Assembly: GCF_029893235.1 (NCBI RefSeq)
Contig: NZ_JARXWE010000002.1
Coordinates: forward strand, 62,001-126,000
DNA: 64,000 nucleotides
Reading direction: 5' to 3'
DNA from: Dysgonomonas sp. PH5-45
GTDB lineage: Bacteria > Bacteroidota > Bacteroidia > Bacteroidales > Dysgonomonadaceae
A program made the position numbers and the translations under genes. The notes below the pieces were generated by a model that saw nothing but the letters and a program-made list of their open reading frames with translations, had not been told where the DNA came from and did no database searches. This document shows, in pieces, positions 35,359 to 44,918 of this stretch (positions are counted from its first letter, which is position 1; every line of letters starts with the position of its first letter).

Positions 35359-36882
35359 TTATTTGGTGATTCGCTCTAACCATTTCAACATAAACAACAT
35401 TGTAAACATTGATATACAGCAAGCCACAACAAATACACACCAAGTAGCCCAAACAGGAATACTTTGATAAAGAATTACACCGATAAACAATATTTGGTTA
35501 CCTAAGGCAGTAGCTCCAAGCCAACAACCTTGCATAATACCTTGGTATTGAGGAGGTGCAACTTTCGATACAAAAGCAATACCTAACGGACTGATAAACA
35601 ATTCGGCAACCGTCAATATCAAATAAGTTCCGATAAGAAGGAATGGAGTAACACGTTGTGTTTCATCAAGACCACCCATTGCAAGTCTTTCCGCGTCCGA
35701 AGGAAGTCCAAACGAACCAAAAGCCATCACGGCAAAAGCAACAGCGGCAATACCCATACCAACAGCAATCTTCTTGGGCGTCGACATTTCAATTCCTCGG
35801 GCTTTCATCCAGCCAAAGAAACCTATAACCACAGGAGTAAGGAATACAACAAAGAATGGGTTGAATGTTTGGAAAATCTCAGCACCTTGAAGGGTTGTAA
35901 AACCTAAATCAAGCTTTACGAGCTTTGTATAGTCATTAGCAAAAAGCGTTAGTGTTTGTCCATTTTGATGGAACGAGAACCAGAAAAATATAACTACCGC
36001 ATAAACTGCAAATAGCGCATAAAGACGTTGTTTAACTTCGTCTTTGCTCATCTCAACAACATTGGCAGCTTGTGCACCATCAAGTTTTTTCGCTGCTGGA
36101 TCAGGAAGTCCTTTTTGATTTATGATGTATATAACAAGCGAAATAACCATTGCTACAATCGCTATACCAAAAGAATAGTGATATCCGGTAACAAACACAT
36201 CAAGGTAGTTGTTGGCGAATGTAGCCAAGTCGGGCGAGGTATTACCAACCTCTTTTGCCAGTTCTGTAAAACGAGCCGAAGCTTCGGGAGTAATTGTTCC
36301 GCTAAGATATTGGTTACATAGTTTAGGAAGGTCGGCATTGAACTGATAACCATTGCTTTGTACCCACCAGTTTCTAAGACCAACAGCCATAAGAGGGGCA
36401 AACATTGCTCCGATATTAATGAACATGTAGAATATCTGGAATCCGGTTTCACGCTTATCTGCATATTTAGGATCGTCGTACAACTGTCCTACTACCGCTT
36501 GCAGGTTACCTTTAAACAAACCGTTACCGAAAGCAATGGCAAAAAGCCCTATACAAGTAACAGTCAGAATAAGTGACATGTTTTCAACCGGAGTTTTGGT
36601 AGGTATGGCCAATATAACATACCCGGCAGTCATTAGTACCAATCCAATCAAAATAGTTTTCTTATACTTCTTTGTTTTGTCGGCTATAACCCCTCCGGCA
36701 AGGGCAAGCAAATAGATAGCTGCATAGAAAACCGAGTAGATTATAGACCCGGTCGATCCGGAAAAGTCGAATTTAAAGTTCAGGAATAACAGGAGTATGG
36801 CCATCATGATGTAGAAGCCAAAACGTTCTCCCATATTCGATAGAGAGGCGGCTAATAGACCTTTAGGATGATTTTTAAACAT
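35359..36882 (-). CDS. POT-family proton-dependent peptide transporter
   Basis: Inner-membrane symporter for di- and tripeptides. 507 residues with about 14 hydrophobic segments. N-terminal HPKGLLAASLSNMGERFGFY contains the ExxER-like motif of POT transporters reduced to GERFGFY; GNGLFKGNLQAVVGQLY and GFQIFYMFINIGAMFAPL correspond to the PTR2 signature segments; LTVAELFISPLGIAFVSKV is the conserved TM10 region. Substrate assignment is by family. Monocistronic, -7 box TACCTTTG at plus 36983-36990. Confidence 0.9.
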   Translation of the reverse strand: MFKNHPKGLLAASLSNMGERFGFYIMMAILLLFLNFKFDFSGSTGSIIYSVFYAAIYLLALAGGVIADKTKKYKKTILIGLVLMTAGYVILAIPTKTPVENMSLILTVTCIGLFAIAFGNGLFKGNLQAVVGQLYDDPKYADKRETGFQIFYMFINIGAMFAPLMAVGLRNWWVQSNGYQFNADLPKLCNQYLSGTITPEASARFTELAKEVGNTSPDLATFANNYLDVFVTGYHYSFGIAIVAMVISLVIYIINQKGLPDPAAKKLDGAQAANVVEMSKDEVKQRLYALFAVYAVVIFFWFSFHQNGQTLTLFANDYTKLVKLDLGFTTLQGAEIFQTFNPFFVVFLTPVVIGFFGWMKARGIEMSTPKKIAVGMGIAAVAFAVMAFGSFGLPSDAERLAMGGLDETQRVTPFLLIGTYLILTVAELFISPLGIAFVSKVAPPQYQGIMQGCWLGATALGNQILFIGVILYQSIPVWATWCVFVVACCISMFTMLFMLKWLERITK

Positions 36883-36982
36883 AAAATGTAATTGTTTAAG
36901 GGTTATATGAATAATAATTATTAATTTCTTTTTTCAATACTTTTTGTTCTTTATAAACTTATTTTAAACACCCAGCGGCTGG

Positions 36983-36990
36983 CAAAGGTA
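36983..36990 (-). promoter_or_regulatory. -7 promoter element of the peptide transporter
   Basis: CAAAGGTA on the plus strand is TACCTTTG on the minus strand, about 100 bp before the ATG. No clear -33 box. Confidence 0.45.
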
Positions 36991-37071
36991 ATAAAAACTA
37001 ACCAACTGTTTAAATCCGGATTATTTCAAATAAATGTTTTTAGAAACATAAAAACCGAAAAGATAGTGTTG

Positions 37072-38598
37072 CTATGCTTGGTGTTGATCTCGCAACAAAT
37101 CGTTCACAGTTTTCACCGGATTGAATGTTTCGATAGGCACTTCTACAAAGATGGTATTCCAGTCGGACATTGCTCCATTCCACAAACCGGGAAGTTCAAG
37201 GGCTTTCAGTTCTTTTCCGCCTTTCGATTTTATGGATATAAATCCTGTGTTCTTATCTACATAGTTAAGCAGATTTAATTTATGTCCCCGATAATCTTTC
37301 ACTCCGCAAACAAGGTCTACGGGGTTGAAATGGGTTCCTTTTTCAAACATTTCGCGAGAAACATCATCATTCATGTCTATTTGTGAACTTTCCAAAATCT
37401 GGAGTGATATGGTTCCATCAGGGTTTTGAGCAAAGAAAGGGCCTCCTCCCGGTTCGCCTACGTTTTTCACCATGCCACAAACACGGAACGGACGGTCTAA
37501 TTTCTTTTTCAGATATAGGACTAATTCTACATCTTCCAGCAATTTTGCCTCTGGATTTTTTATGTTTAGGGTTTGTTGTACAAACTCAAGAATCTCTATC
37601 AATTCATCGTGGGTATATTTGCCCGAATCAATCAACTTAAGGCACTCAAATGCTTTTTGTTGAACTTCGACCAACACCCCTGCCAAGATTTTCTTATACT
37701 TGGCTTCGTTTTGTTTGAGCCTGTCGGGCACTACGTTATCTATATTCTTAATGAATATGATATCGGCACTTAAATCATTCAGATTTTCGATCAATGCACC
37801 ATGGCCTCCCGGACGGAAAACTAGTTCGCCGTTTTCTTCTCTGAACGGTTCGTTGTTCATATCAACGGCTATTGTATCGGTTTTGGGCTTTTGTTCGCTA
37901 AAGTTAACCTCAAAATGCGTAGACAGTTCGTTTTCGAGAACCGGTTTTTTGTCGTCAATCAGTTGGTTGAAAAGCAAATTATGTTCGGGCGATACAGTGA
38001 AATGTATGTTCACCATTCCTTGGCTATTCTTGGCATAGATAGCACCTTCTTTAAGGTGTTCTTCTACGGGTGTACACGAATATCCGTTGGCATATCTGTG
38101 AAATTTGAGTAAACCTTTGGGCAGGTTTCCGTAATTCAGACCTTTTGTGCTTAGCAGATTCGCAACAACGTGTTTATAATTTCCGTTGGCAAGCAATTCT
38201 TTAATACTCTTATAGTCGTTCCGCAAACAAGCAGCATCCAAATCCTGATAGAAAGCAAATTTCTCGATATTGTCGAAAAATTTTTTTTCAAAATCGCTTG
38301 TAGGCACATCGTATGATGCATCCAAAAACTCGAACAGGTTTTTGAACATGCGGCTGGCCGCCCCCGAAGCGGGTACAAATTTGATGATGGTTTTGTTGGA
38401 GGCACAATAATTGTTCCATTCGTTCAGAAATGACGATTCCTCCTGAGGTGATACGGTTTTAATACCATTCCCTACCGCAGCGGCACTATGCAGTTTGAGA
38501 AAAGGAAATCCTGTTTTGAAGTTCTCAATTTGCCTCTCAATCTCTTCGAGACTTATTCCTTTTTTGTTAAGGAAATTTACATCTTGCTCTGTAAACAT
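37072..38598 (-). CDS. DUF4301 family protein
   Basis: 508 residues. The start LNKKGISLEEIERQIENFKTG, then FVPASGAASRMFKNL (about residue 80), VFRPGGHGALIENLNDLSAD and IFIKNIDNVVPD are hallmarks of DUF4301, a Bacteroidetes-typical family. The GGHGALI...D...KNIDNV pattern resembles sugar-nucleotidyltransferase/UTP-glucose-1-phosphate uridylyltransferase folds, so a nucleotidyltransferase activity is a reasonable but unproven inference. Cytoplasmic, no membrane segments. Confidence 0.85.
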   Translation of the reverse strand: MFTEQDVNFLNKKGISLEEIERQIENFKTGFPFLKLHSAAAVGNGIKTVSPQEESSFLNEWNNYCASNKTIIKFVPASGAASRMFKNLFEFLDASYDVPTSDFEKKFFDNIEKFAFYQDLDAACLRNDYKSIKELLANGNYKHVVANLLSTKGLNYGNLPKGLLKFHRYANGYSCTPVEEHLKEGAIYAKNSQGMVNIHFTVSPEHNLLFNQLIDDKKPVLENELSTHFEVNFSEQKPKTDTIAVDMNNEPFREENGELVFRPGGHGALIENLNDLSADIIFIKNIDNVVPDRLKQNEAKYKKILAGVLVEVQQKAFECLKLIDSGKYTHDELIEILEFVQQTLNIKNPEAKLLEDVELVLYLKKKLDRPFRVCGMVKNVGEPGGGPFFAQNPDGTISLQILESSQIDMNDDVSREMFEKGTHFNPVDLVCGVKDYRGHKLNLLNYVDKNTGFISIKSKGGKELKALELPGLWNGAMSDWNTIFVEVPIETFNPVKTVNDLLRDQHQA

Positions 38599-38637
38599 AT
38601 CATTTTTTGAATTTTTAGCGAAAGATAATGATTTTTT

Positions 38638-39225
38638 TTAGTTTAAATACCTTCCTTGCACACAATAGATATGTTTATCGTCAACATATAACACCGGAAA
38701 GCTTTCCGAATCGTCTTTACGTGGATTTTTCCGTTTCAGGTCGGTGGCTTTCAGAGCCGATATATAAATGTCATTTTCTATGGGTATAGCCTTTCCGTGT
38801 TTTACGGACGATGCCTTCTCCATGCATTTTTCCGACCCCGATTCTTTACGCAAGTTTTCTATGTAATACCTGTCGTGACGGCGACTACCCGTCGAAAAAA
38901 TAAAATATTGTTTCTTATCTTTTACTTCAACAGGAGCAGCCCAGCATACAAGGAAAGCCCCTTCCTTATTTATTGCCGTACGGGTGATGTGCTGCCTCAC
39001 GGCTTTCAGCCAAACGGTTCCGACGGCAAATATAACAATGTAGGGTATTGCATACCACGAAACCAATTGATTAATATTCTGGAGGTATATCACTCCAAAC
39101 AGGCCAAGGAACAGAAGGCAGGCAGGAGCAACCATTGCCAGATTTTTCAGAATATAAGAACGTGGCACAAACAGCCGTTTGAACTTATTGTCTTTTTCGA
39201 GGTTTTCTAACACAGTCGATTTCAT
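38638..39225 (-). CDS. Membrane protein of unknown function
   Basis: 195 residues. Two adjacent membrane helices (about residues 28-48 and 56-73) and a soluble C-terminal part rich in K, R and D, ending YVDDKHIYCVQGRYLN. No family recognised. Its start overlaps the end of the ArnT-like glycosyltransferase by 4 bp, so it is translated from the same mRNA and may assist that enzyme. Confidence 0.75.
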   Translation of the reverse strand: MKSTVLENLEKDNKFKRLFVPRSYILKNLAMVAPACLLFLGLFGVIYLQNINQLVSWYAIPYIVIFAVGTVWLKAVRQHITRTAINKEGAFLVCWAAPVEVKDKKQYFIFSTGSRRHDRYYIENLRKESGSEKCMEKASSVKHGKAIPIENDIYISALKATDLKRKNPRKDDSESFPVLYVDDKHIYCVQGRYLN

Positions 39226-40889
39226 TGTTGTATGGTATCTTTTTGATTTATAATCGGTTTTATTATGGCTACTTGCCGCACCAATTCTTTTTTGTGTTTA
39301 CGGCTCGTTTTTTTTTGCCAGTTGTTATCGAAAGTATCAATATGTTCTATGACTACGTTTTTGCCGGCAAAGATACTGTCTATTGATGCACCACTCAAAA
39401 AAACAAACGGCAGATTGCTATATACACCTTGTTCTTTGCTCGGGTTGAGTGGACGGATTATTTTGTCCGACTCGAAAACGAGTTCCATCCTTATTTCGCC
39501 CTCTTGCTCGTTGTAGAAGAAAGGCAGGCCTTCTACCCGTTTGTCTGTCCGGAGCATGCGTATGCTGTGGCGATCGTCATTGATGAAGGTTTTGCCGATA
39601 GGAATCAGACAAAAAGCTTCTACCATGATCATGGTAAGGATAATCCCCGTAAAAACTTTTTTGCCGCTGTTATTGTCTTTCGTATAAGCTGAAATGAAAA
39701 TAAAAGCCGACAGAGCCAAACTCAAAACAGTTATCGTAACATAGAGCGGAATTGAAATCATATCTTTTTGCATAAACATGATAAACAGCGCAACAGGTAT
39801 AGCCAGCAGTATGATGCCAATAACGGAAGCATTGATGCGGAAAACCATCCTCTCGCCTTTGCTTTTCAATCCTTCTATACAATAATGGATATAGAATGCC
39901 GTATTTATAGCACCCGGAATGAGTATAGGCAAAAGGTAGCGCGTTTTCTTTTCGGGGAAGCAAGACAGCAATACGATTGCCGAGAATGTCCATACAATAG
40001 AGAAAATATACGCTTTCCGGTCGGCAAACTTATTTTTCCAATAGAAGAACATGAGCGATGTAATCCAGAACAAAGCCCAGATTCCGGCTTCGGCCGGGAA
40101 TTGCCAATAATAGTACCAAGGGCGTACATTGCGGTTAATCCACGACGTGGATTCTTTTTGCGCAACCGATACAGCAAACTCTTTATGAAATGCCATGATA
40201 TACAAAGGCCACCAAAAGGCAATGATAAGGCAAACAAGAACCATAAGCACCAATGCGCCTATCTTTCCACGGACGTTGGGGCGGTAAATTGCGATGTATG
40301 CAATCAGAAAGGGTAATAGTAGGGCGAAAAATGACACAGGGCCTTTTCCTAAAAAAGAAAGCCCCATAAATAATCCGGCCAGTAAAAAACGTCCGTATTG
40401 CGCGCCCTTTTCCTGAAACCCTGCCACCATAAAATAAATAGCACCCAACATAAAGCTATGGCAATAAATATCCCATGTGGCAGTACGCCCCATCAGAATA
40501 ATATTGAAACACGAAGCCAATATAAGCGCTGAAATAAGTCCTATGCTTCTGTTTTTTGTAAGCCTAACAACCAACAAATACAAGAAGAAGGCCATCACCG
40601 TAGCCATTATGCCTGCCGCACAACGTTGCGCAACAATATTTTCGGGGATAGCGGTTTCTATAACGGCGGCTACCCATGTGGGTAACGGCGGTTTTTCGAG
40701 ACGTAGTTCGCCATTCATGCGGGGGATAAGGAAGTCGCTCGAATGAACCATTTCTTGCGCTGTGGCAAGATTGCGCGATTCCATCAAATCGGCAGGAATA
40801 ATATGGTTATTAACGAAAAAAGCAAAAAAACTGACAATCAATATTATCAAATAATGCTGTTGGCCAACAGTAAGTCTCGTTATCTTCAT
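39222..40889 (-). CDS. ArnT-like GT39 glycosyltransferase
   Basis: 555 residues with about 12 membrane helices. N-terminal DLMESRNLATAQEMVHSSDF and RMNGELRLEKPPLPTW correspond to the first periplasmic loop of ArnT/PMT_2 enzymes, which contains the catalytic acidic pair and moves a sugar from undecaprenyl phosphate onto lipid A or another periplasmic acceptor. The C-terminal part is a soluble domain. Here it is divergent from a GT2 plus LpxB-N-like pair (41169-42537) that could supply its polyprenyl-phosphate sugar donor. Sugar and acceptor unknown. Confidence 0.88.
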   Translation of the reverse strand: MKITRLTVGQQHYLIILIVSFFAFFVNNHIIPADLMESRNLATAQEMVHSSDFLIPRMNGELRLEKPPLPTWVAAVIETAIPENIVAQRCAAGIMATVMAFFLYLLVVRLTKNRSIGLISALILASCFNIILMGRTATWDIYCHSFMLGAIYFMVAGFQEKGAQYGRFLLAGLFMGLSFLGKGPVSFFALLLPFLIAYIAIYRPNVRGKIGALVLMVLVCLIIAFWWPLYIMAFHKEFAVSVAQKESTSWINRNVRPWYYYWQFPAEAGIWALFWITSLMFFYWKNKFADRKAYIFSIVWTFSAIVLLSCFPEKKTRYLLPILIPGAINTAFYIHYCIEGLKSKGERMVFRINASVIGIILLAIPVALFIMFMQKDMISIPLYVTITVLSLALSAFIFISAYTKDNNSGKKVFTGIILTMIMVEAFCLIPIGKTFINDDRHSIRMLRTDKRVEGLPFFYNEQEGEIRMELVFESDKIIRPLNPSKEQGVYSNLPFVFLSGASIDSIFAGKNVVIEHIDTFDNNWQKKTSRKHKKELVRQVAIIKPIINQKDTIQQ

Positions 40890-41128
40890 TGGTTGTAATT
40901 TTGTTGTCTTAGCTAAAAATTTTTATTGACAGATAGTTTACTTTTTGCTTCCATAATTATGTTTACACAACTTTGTGTTTACAGGGGGTATAAGGTTTTG
41001 CACAAACAGATTATAACAACCTTTTATAATCACAAAGTTAACAATACAAATATAGTGAAATAAGACAGCGACAGGCGTTGGAGGGATGTGTTTTAAAAAA
41101 AAATTAACCTTTTGTCCTAAAAAATTGA

Positions 41129-41136
41129 TACCTTTG
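41129..41136 (+). promoter_or_regulatory. -7 promoter element of the GT2 gene
   Basis: TACCTTTG, 33 bp before the ATG at 41169. A TTTG occurs 14 bp upstream, closer than usual. On the other strand TATATTTG (plus 41048-41055) could serve the ArnT-like gene. Confidence 0.45.
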
Positions 41137-41168
41137 CCGCAGTTTCATGGGGAAAACTTGAGTCAACG

Positions 41169-41924
41169 ATGAATAAAACCGAATTATACGAATTCTGCAT
41201 TATCGTTCCGATATATAACGAAGAAGACAATATGCTTCGTCTGGAAAAAGAACTGGCAGACTACCTTAAAACGGCATCTGTAAAAGCATGCGCATTGTTT
41301 GTTAATGATGGATCGAAAGATGACAGCCAAAGGCTTATAGAAGATGTTTGCGCACGTAACAAAAGTTTTTACTATATCAGTTTTGCTCAGAACAGGGGGC
41401 TTAGCGCTGCCATAAAGGCAGGGATAGACGTTGCACAATCGCCTTACGTGGGCTATATTGATGCCGATTTGCAGACCACACCCCAAGATTTTGAACTTTT
41501 GCTCCCTCACCGCAAGGACTACGAACTTGTGCTGGGCATTCGTTCGGGAAGGAAAGATAGTTTTGTGAAGAACCTGTCGTCTAAGATTGCTAACGGATTT
41601 CGTCGTATGATGACAAAGGACGGAGTGGAAGACACCGGCTGCCCTCTCAAGGTTATCCGTACCGATTATGCCAAACGCATCCCTTTCTTTACGGGTATGC
41701 ACCGTTTTTTGCCTGCGCTGATACAACTGCAAAACGGGAGGGTGAAACAGTTGCCTGTAAGGCATTTTGAACGCATGGCAGGGCAATCTAAATTTCACTT
41801 ATGGAACAGGCTTACAGGCCCATTTATGGATTGTTTTGCTTACCGTTGGATGAAAAAACGCTATATAAACTATACCATAGCGGCCGATAATATTACACCG
41901 AATAAGGATACAAATGTTGGATAA
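41169..41924 (+). CDS. Family 2 glycosyltransferase (DPM1/ArnC-like)
   Basis: 251 residues, GT-A fold: CIIVPIYNEEDN at the start, VNDGSKDDS (nucleotide binding), GLSAAIKAGIDVAQ, and metal-binding YIDADLQTTPQD. GT2 enzymes of this kind attach a sugar to polyprenyl phosphate. It lacks the two C-terminal membrane helices of ArnC/GtrB; the overlapping next gene (11 bp) encodes a small membrane protein that may fill this role. Likely partner of the divergent ArnT-like enzyme. Confidence 0.9.
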   Translation: MNKTELYEFCIIVPIYNEEDNMLRLEKELADYLKTASVKACALFVNDGSKDDSQRLIEDVCARNKSFYYISFAQNRGLSAAIKAGIDVAQSPYVGYIDADLQTTPQDFELLLPHRKDYELVLGIRSGRKDSFVKNLSSKIANGFRRMMTKDGVEDTGCPLKVIRTDYAKRIPFFTGMHRFLPALIQLQNGRVKQLPVRHFERMAGQSKFHLWNRLTGPFMDCFAYRWMKKRYINYTIAADNITPNKDTNVG

Positions 41925-42537
41925 CCCTTGGTATTTTGTTTTGGGATTCGTAGCTCAGGGTTTGTTCTCTGTCAGGGTGCTTATACAATGGGCTTTGTCC
42001 GAAAAAGAAAAAAAGGTGGTATCGCCCACCATATATTGGCAGGTAAGCCTTTTGGCCTCTTTTATGTTTTCTATTTATGGTTGGCTGCGGGGCGACTTTG
42101 CTATTATTCTGGGGCAAATATTCTCTTACTATATCTACATTTGGAATATCAACAGCAAAAACCATTGGAAAGAAATACCCGTAGTGCTCCGCCGTGCGAT
42201 ACAACTAACACCCGTTGTAGCTCTTATTTACGTTATAGCACATGGCGATGCTAGCGTTGACCGCCTATTTCGCAGTATGCCCATAGGTTTGCTTATTTTT
42301 GGTTCGGCAGGGCAGGTGTTGTTTACATTCAGGTTTATTTACCAGTGGTGGTATTCACGCTCGCGTTCCGAATCGTTGTTACCAATGCAATTCTGGATTA
42401 TCAGCCTTATTGGCTCACTGATAACAATATCTTACGGACTCTTTCGCCAAGATCCAGTACTTATCATCGGGCAGGCCGCCGGATTTATAGCTTATTCGCG
42501 CAACTTACGCTTAGCTATAAAATCGAACAAGAAGTAG
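41914..42537 (+). CDS. LpxB N-terminal-domain-like membrane protein (LAB_N)
   Basis: 207 residues, about six membrane helices, containing two similar halves: GFVAQGLFSVRVLIQWALSE (residues about 8-27) and GSAGQVLFTFRFIYQWWYSR (about 130-149), each followed by a P-T/M-x-F/Y-W segment. This is the LAB_N (COG3952) domain also found before LpxB catalytic domains in some bacteria. Probably works with GT2 at the membrane in envelope glycolipid modification; exact role not established. Confidence 0.85.
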   Translation: MLDNPWYFVLGFVAQGLFSVRVLIQWALSEKEKKVVSPTIYWQVSLLASFMFSIYGWLRGDFAIILGQIFSYYIYIWNINSKNHWKEIPVVLRRAIQLTPVVALIYVIAHGDASVDRLFRSMPIGLLIFGSAGQVLFTFRFIYQWWYSRSRSESLLPMQFWIISLIGSLITISYGLFRQDPVLIIGQAAGFIAYSRNLRLAIKSNKK

Positions 42538-42558
42538 AAAGAAGAAAACCACTCCTCC

Positions 42559-44022
42559 CTACTCTTCCTCTTTTTTCACCCATTCGTAACAGCCTATGTC
42601 GGGATCATTGTCCGCAAGGCGAGAAACCCCGTCAAGGTCGTTCTGTAACGAATAAAAAACCGTAAACGAACTTTCAGCCTTGTTTATAGCAGCCGATTCC
42701 GAATCGAGGTGGAAGTCGTAATAATAGTCTCTATCGGCATTCAGGTAAACAAATTTGGGGTCTGTTTTAGAATTTTTATACCAAACCGTGTTCACAAAAT
42801 TTTCATCATCCTTCCCGCTTGCCTTTATCAGACAATTGCTGAAATAATGGGCAAAAGGGTTATCGCTGTTTTTAGTATTTGCCAAAGTAACTTCCGAGGA
42901 ACTGGAGCCGGAAATAATACTATTTATAAAGTCGCACTTCTGTAAAGGAATAGCAATCTGATTGCCATCGTCGTCATAAATATAGTTACCCAAAACGAGT
43001 GCTTTTTCGTGTATCATTCCCCACCACGTCATATAGTTAGCCAATGTGCAATGAACAAATGTATAGTTGCCACCTATGAGGCGTGCCACGGCTTTCCCGG
43101 CGTTAGACAGCAAAGAGTTTTTTACAGTGATATTACAATCGACAGCCGAAACCAAATCGCCCGTGCTGTTGTGTATTTCGCAGTTCAGGAATGTGGCTTT
43201 CTCCTTTGCAGGGTCAGAACGTCTGAATTCTATGCCTTTTTCCATTCCCCTTATTTTTACCGATTCGAAATAGTTGTCGAAACTCAACGAATCGAACGTT
43301 ATGCCTCCCCACTGTCCTGGTATATTATTATAAGGAGTGTTTGTCAGTATATAGTCGTACCTGTCGCCCCGCATCTGTACAGGATTCTGGCGTGTTCCTT
43401 TCGCATTGATACGTCCCTGTACATGCATCATTGCGCCACTATGGAAATGCAGCTTTGTTCCACCTTCAATATTAAGGGTTGCACCTTCTTTTATCAGCAG
43501 GGTATCCAGTACGAGGAACGGTTTTGTGGATGTGATGGTGGTATCCTGCTCAATAATCTTTTTATTCCACACAATGGCATCTTGCCCTATGGCCTCTAAG
43601 CGTACGTACTGGCTCTTTCCGTTGTAACTGAAGCGTATAGAATCTTCTATAAGCAGTGGTGTATTAGAATTGATAGGATCGACAGTTATTTCGATAAAAA
43701 CAAAAGCACTGTCTTTGCCATATACTTCCACATTCTTTATCTTATCGCCGGGAACACCATCTACGTTTATTCGGAAACCTGTTTGTCCGGCTCCCATTAG
43801 TTCTACTTCGTCAATACAGATTGCATTTTTATTGCAATTATATATTTTCAATCTTGTTGTGGCAGACCCAAAAGTAGAGAAAATAGTGTCGAACCGAACC
43901 GTATCCTTCGAGAAAGTCAGGCTCAATCCCGGACTGGACGAAAATTCACTACTGTCGTCCTTACACGCAATAAAAAAAATGGGTAGTATCAGAAATAAGA
44001 TAAAGAACCGGATATTTTTCAT
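42559..44022 (-). CDS. Lipoprotein with right-handed beta-helix-like repeats
   Basis: 487 residues. Lipobox FFIACKDD puts the acylated Cys at about residue 20. An Ig-like segment follows (FDTIFSTFGSATTRLKIYN, about 43-130), then a beta-helix-type region with a repeated hydrophobic pattern (GATLNIEGGTKLHFHSGAMM, VDCNITVKNSLLSNAGKAV), ending DNDPDIGCYEW, the close found in many Bacteroidetes pectate-lyase-like surface proteins. No catalytic residues can be assigned. Likely outer-membrane or surface protein. Confidence 0.8.
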   Translation of the reverse strand: MKNIRFFILFLILPIFFIACKDDSSEFSSSPGLSLTFSKDTVRFDTIFSTFGSATTRLKIYNCNKNAICIDEVELMGAGQTGFRINVDGVPGDKIKNVEVYGKDSAFVFIEITVDPINSNTPLLIEDSIRFSYNGKSQYVRLEAIGQDAIVWNKKIIEQDTTITSTKPFLVLDTLLIKEGATLNIEGGTKLHFHSGAMMHVQGRINAKGTRQNPVQMRGDRYDYILTNTPYNNIPGQWGGITFDSLSFDNYFESVKIRGMEKGIEFRRSDPAKEKATFLNCEIHNSTGDLVSAVDCNITVKNSLLSNAGKAVARLIGGNYTFVHCTLANYMTWWGMIHEKALVLGNYIYDDDGNQIAIPLQKCDFINSIISGSSSSEVTLANTKNSDNPFAHYFSNCLIKASGKDDENFVNTVWYKNSKTDPKFVYLNADRDYYYDFHLDSESAAINKAESSFTVFYSLQNDLDGVSRLADNDPDIGCYEWVKKEEE

Positions 44023-44053
44023 GATTTATTTTAAAATGTTATTCGCTTTTATT

Positions 44054-44779
44054 TTAACTGCATTTCCCATCGATGGAACATGCTTGGCCACTGATAATAT
44101 CGCCCGGGGTTTCGGCAACGCCACTGGCTTTCCATTCGGCGTACGATTTGTTCAGCACCTCAAGATATTCGTCTTCCGATATGATGCCTTGTATTATCTC
44201 TTTATTGTTAAACACATAAAACGGAATAAATTGCAAATTCAGTACGTCTTCGCTGTAACGGATATCCGCCTCTAAGTCGTTTTTGAATAAGTCGCTATCG
44301 AGCATATTTTCTATCTCCTCTTTTGGGATGCCTATTTCCACACCCAATCGCACGAGCACTTTTCTGTCGCTTATACATTCTCCGTCTACGAAGTATGCTT
44401 TGAACAGGGCTTCTTCGGTTTCTGTTGCAAAGTTATATTTCTTGGCGAGTTTTACCAAGCGCAAACTATCGGAAGTGTTTGTTACAATCAGATTGTCAAA
44501 ATTGTAGGCCAAACCTGTATCTTTGGCCAACTTTACTATTCCGCTCAAATGGTCGTTAGCATCGTCGAGCGAGCAGTCATTCTGCATACTGAAATACTGA
44601 GCGTACGTCAACCCCATGTTTTGTTTAGGAAGCTTAGGATTCAGTTCGTAGCTATGCCACACAAGCTCTACCTCGTCGGCATGCGGAAATTTTGTTAAAG
44701 CACGGTCTAATTTACGTTTCCCTATATAACAATACGGACAGGCGATGTCTGACCAAATTTCAATTTTCATCTTGTTCAT
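44054..44779 (-). CDS. DsbA-family oxidoreductase, FrnE-like
   Basis: 241 residues; ATG at 44779 or 44770 (the latter gives MKIEIWSDIACPYC). CPYC active site at about residue 16 (SDIACPYCYIGKRKL), helical insertion, and IQGIISEDEYLEVL near the end, all typical of the FrnE/2-hydroxychromene-2-carboxylate isomerase-related DsbA group. No signal peptide, so probably cytoplasmic and possibly linked to oxidative stress. The C-terminal CSIDGKCS is an extra Cys pair, as in some FrnE proteins. Confidence 0.87.
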   Translation of the reverse strand: MNKMKIEIWSDIACPYCYIGKRKLDRALTKFPHADEVELVWHSYELNPKLPKQNMGLTYAQYFSMQNDCSLDDANDHLSGIVKLAKDTGLAYNFDNLIVTNTSDSLRLVKLAKKYNFATETEEALFKAYFVDGECISDRKVLVRLGVEIGIPKEEIENMLDSDLFKNDLEADIRYSEDVLNLQFIPFYVFNNKEIIQGIISEDEYLEVLNKSYAEWKASGVAETPGDIISGQACSIDGKCS

Positions 44780-44918
44780 AACCAGATTCTGTGATTTTTA
44801 AGTTCAATTATATATACTATTAATCACTATATACAACAAACGGATATTGAGGAAAGTTATTTCGTTTAACACGAAAAAAGATAAACTTTAGGCCGACAGG
44901 GTGAAAATAAACACTTTT

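Noticed and set aside
39768-40316. 182-codon plus-strand ORF opposite the ArnT-like gene
   Set aside because: Antisense shadow with no recognisable domain and no promoter or start signals.
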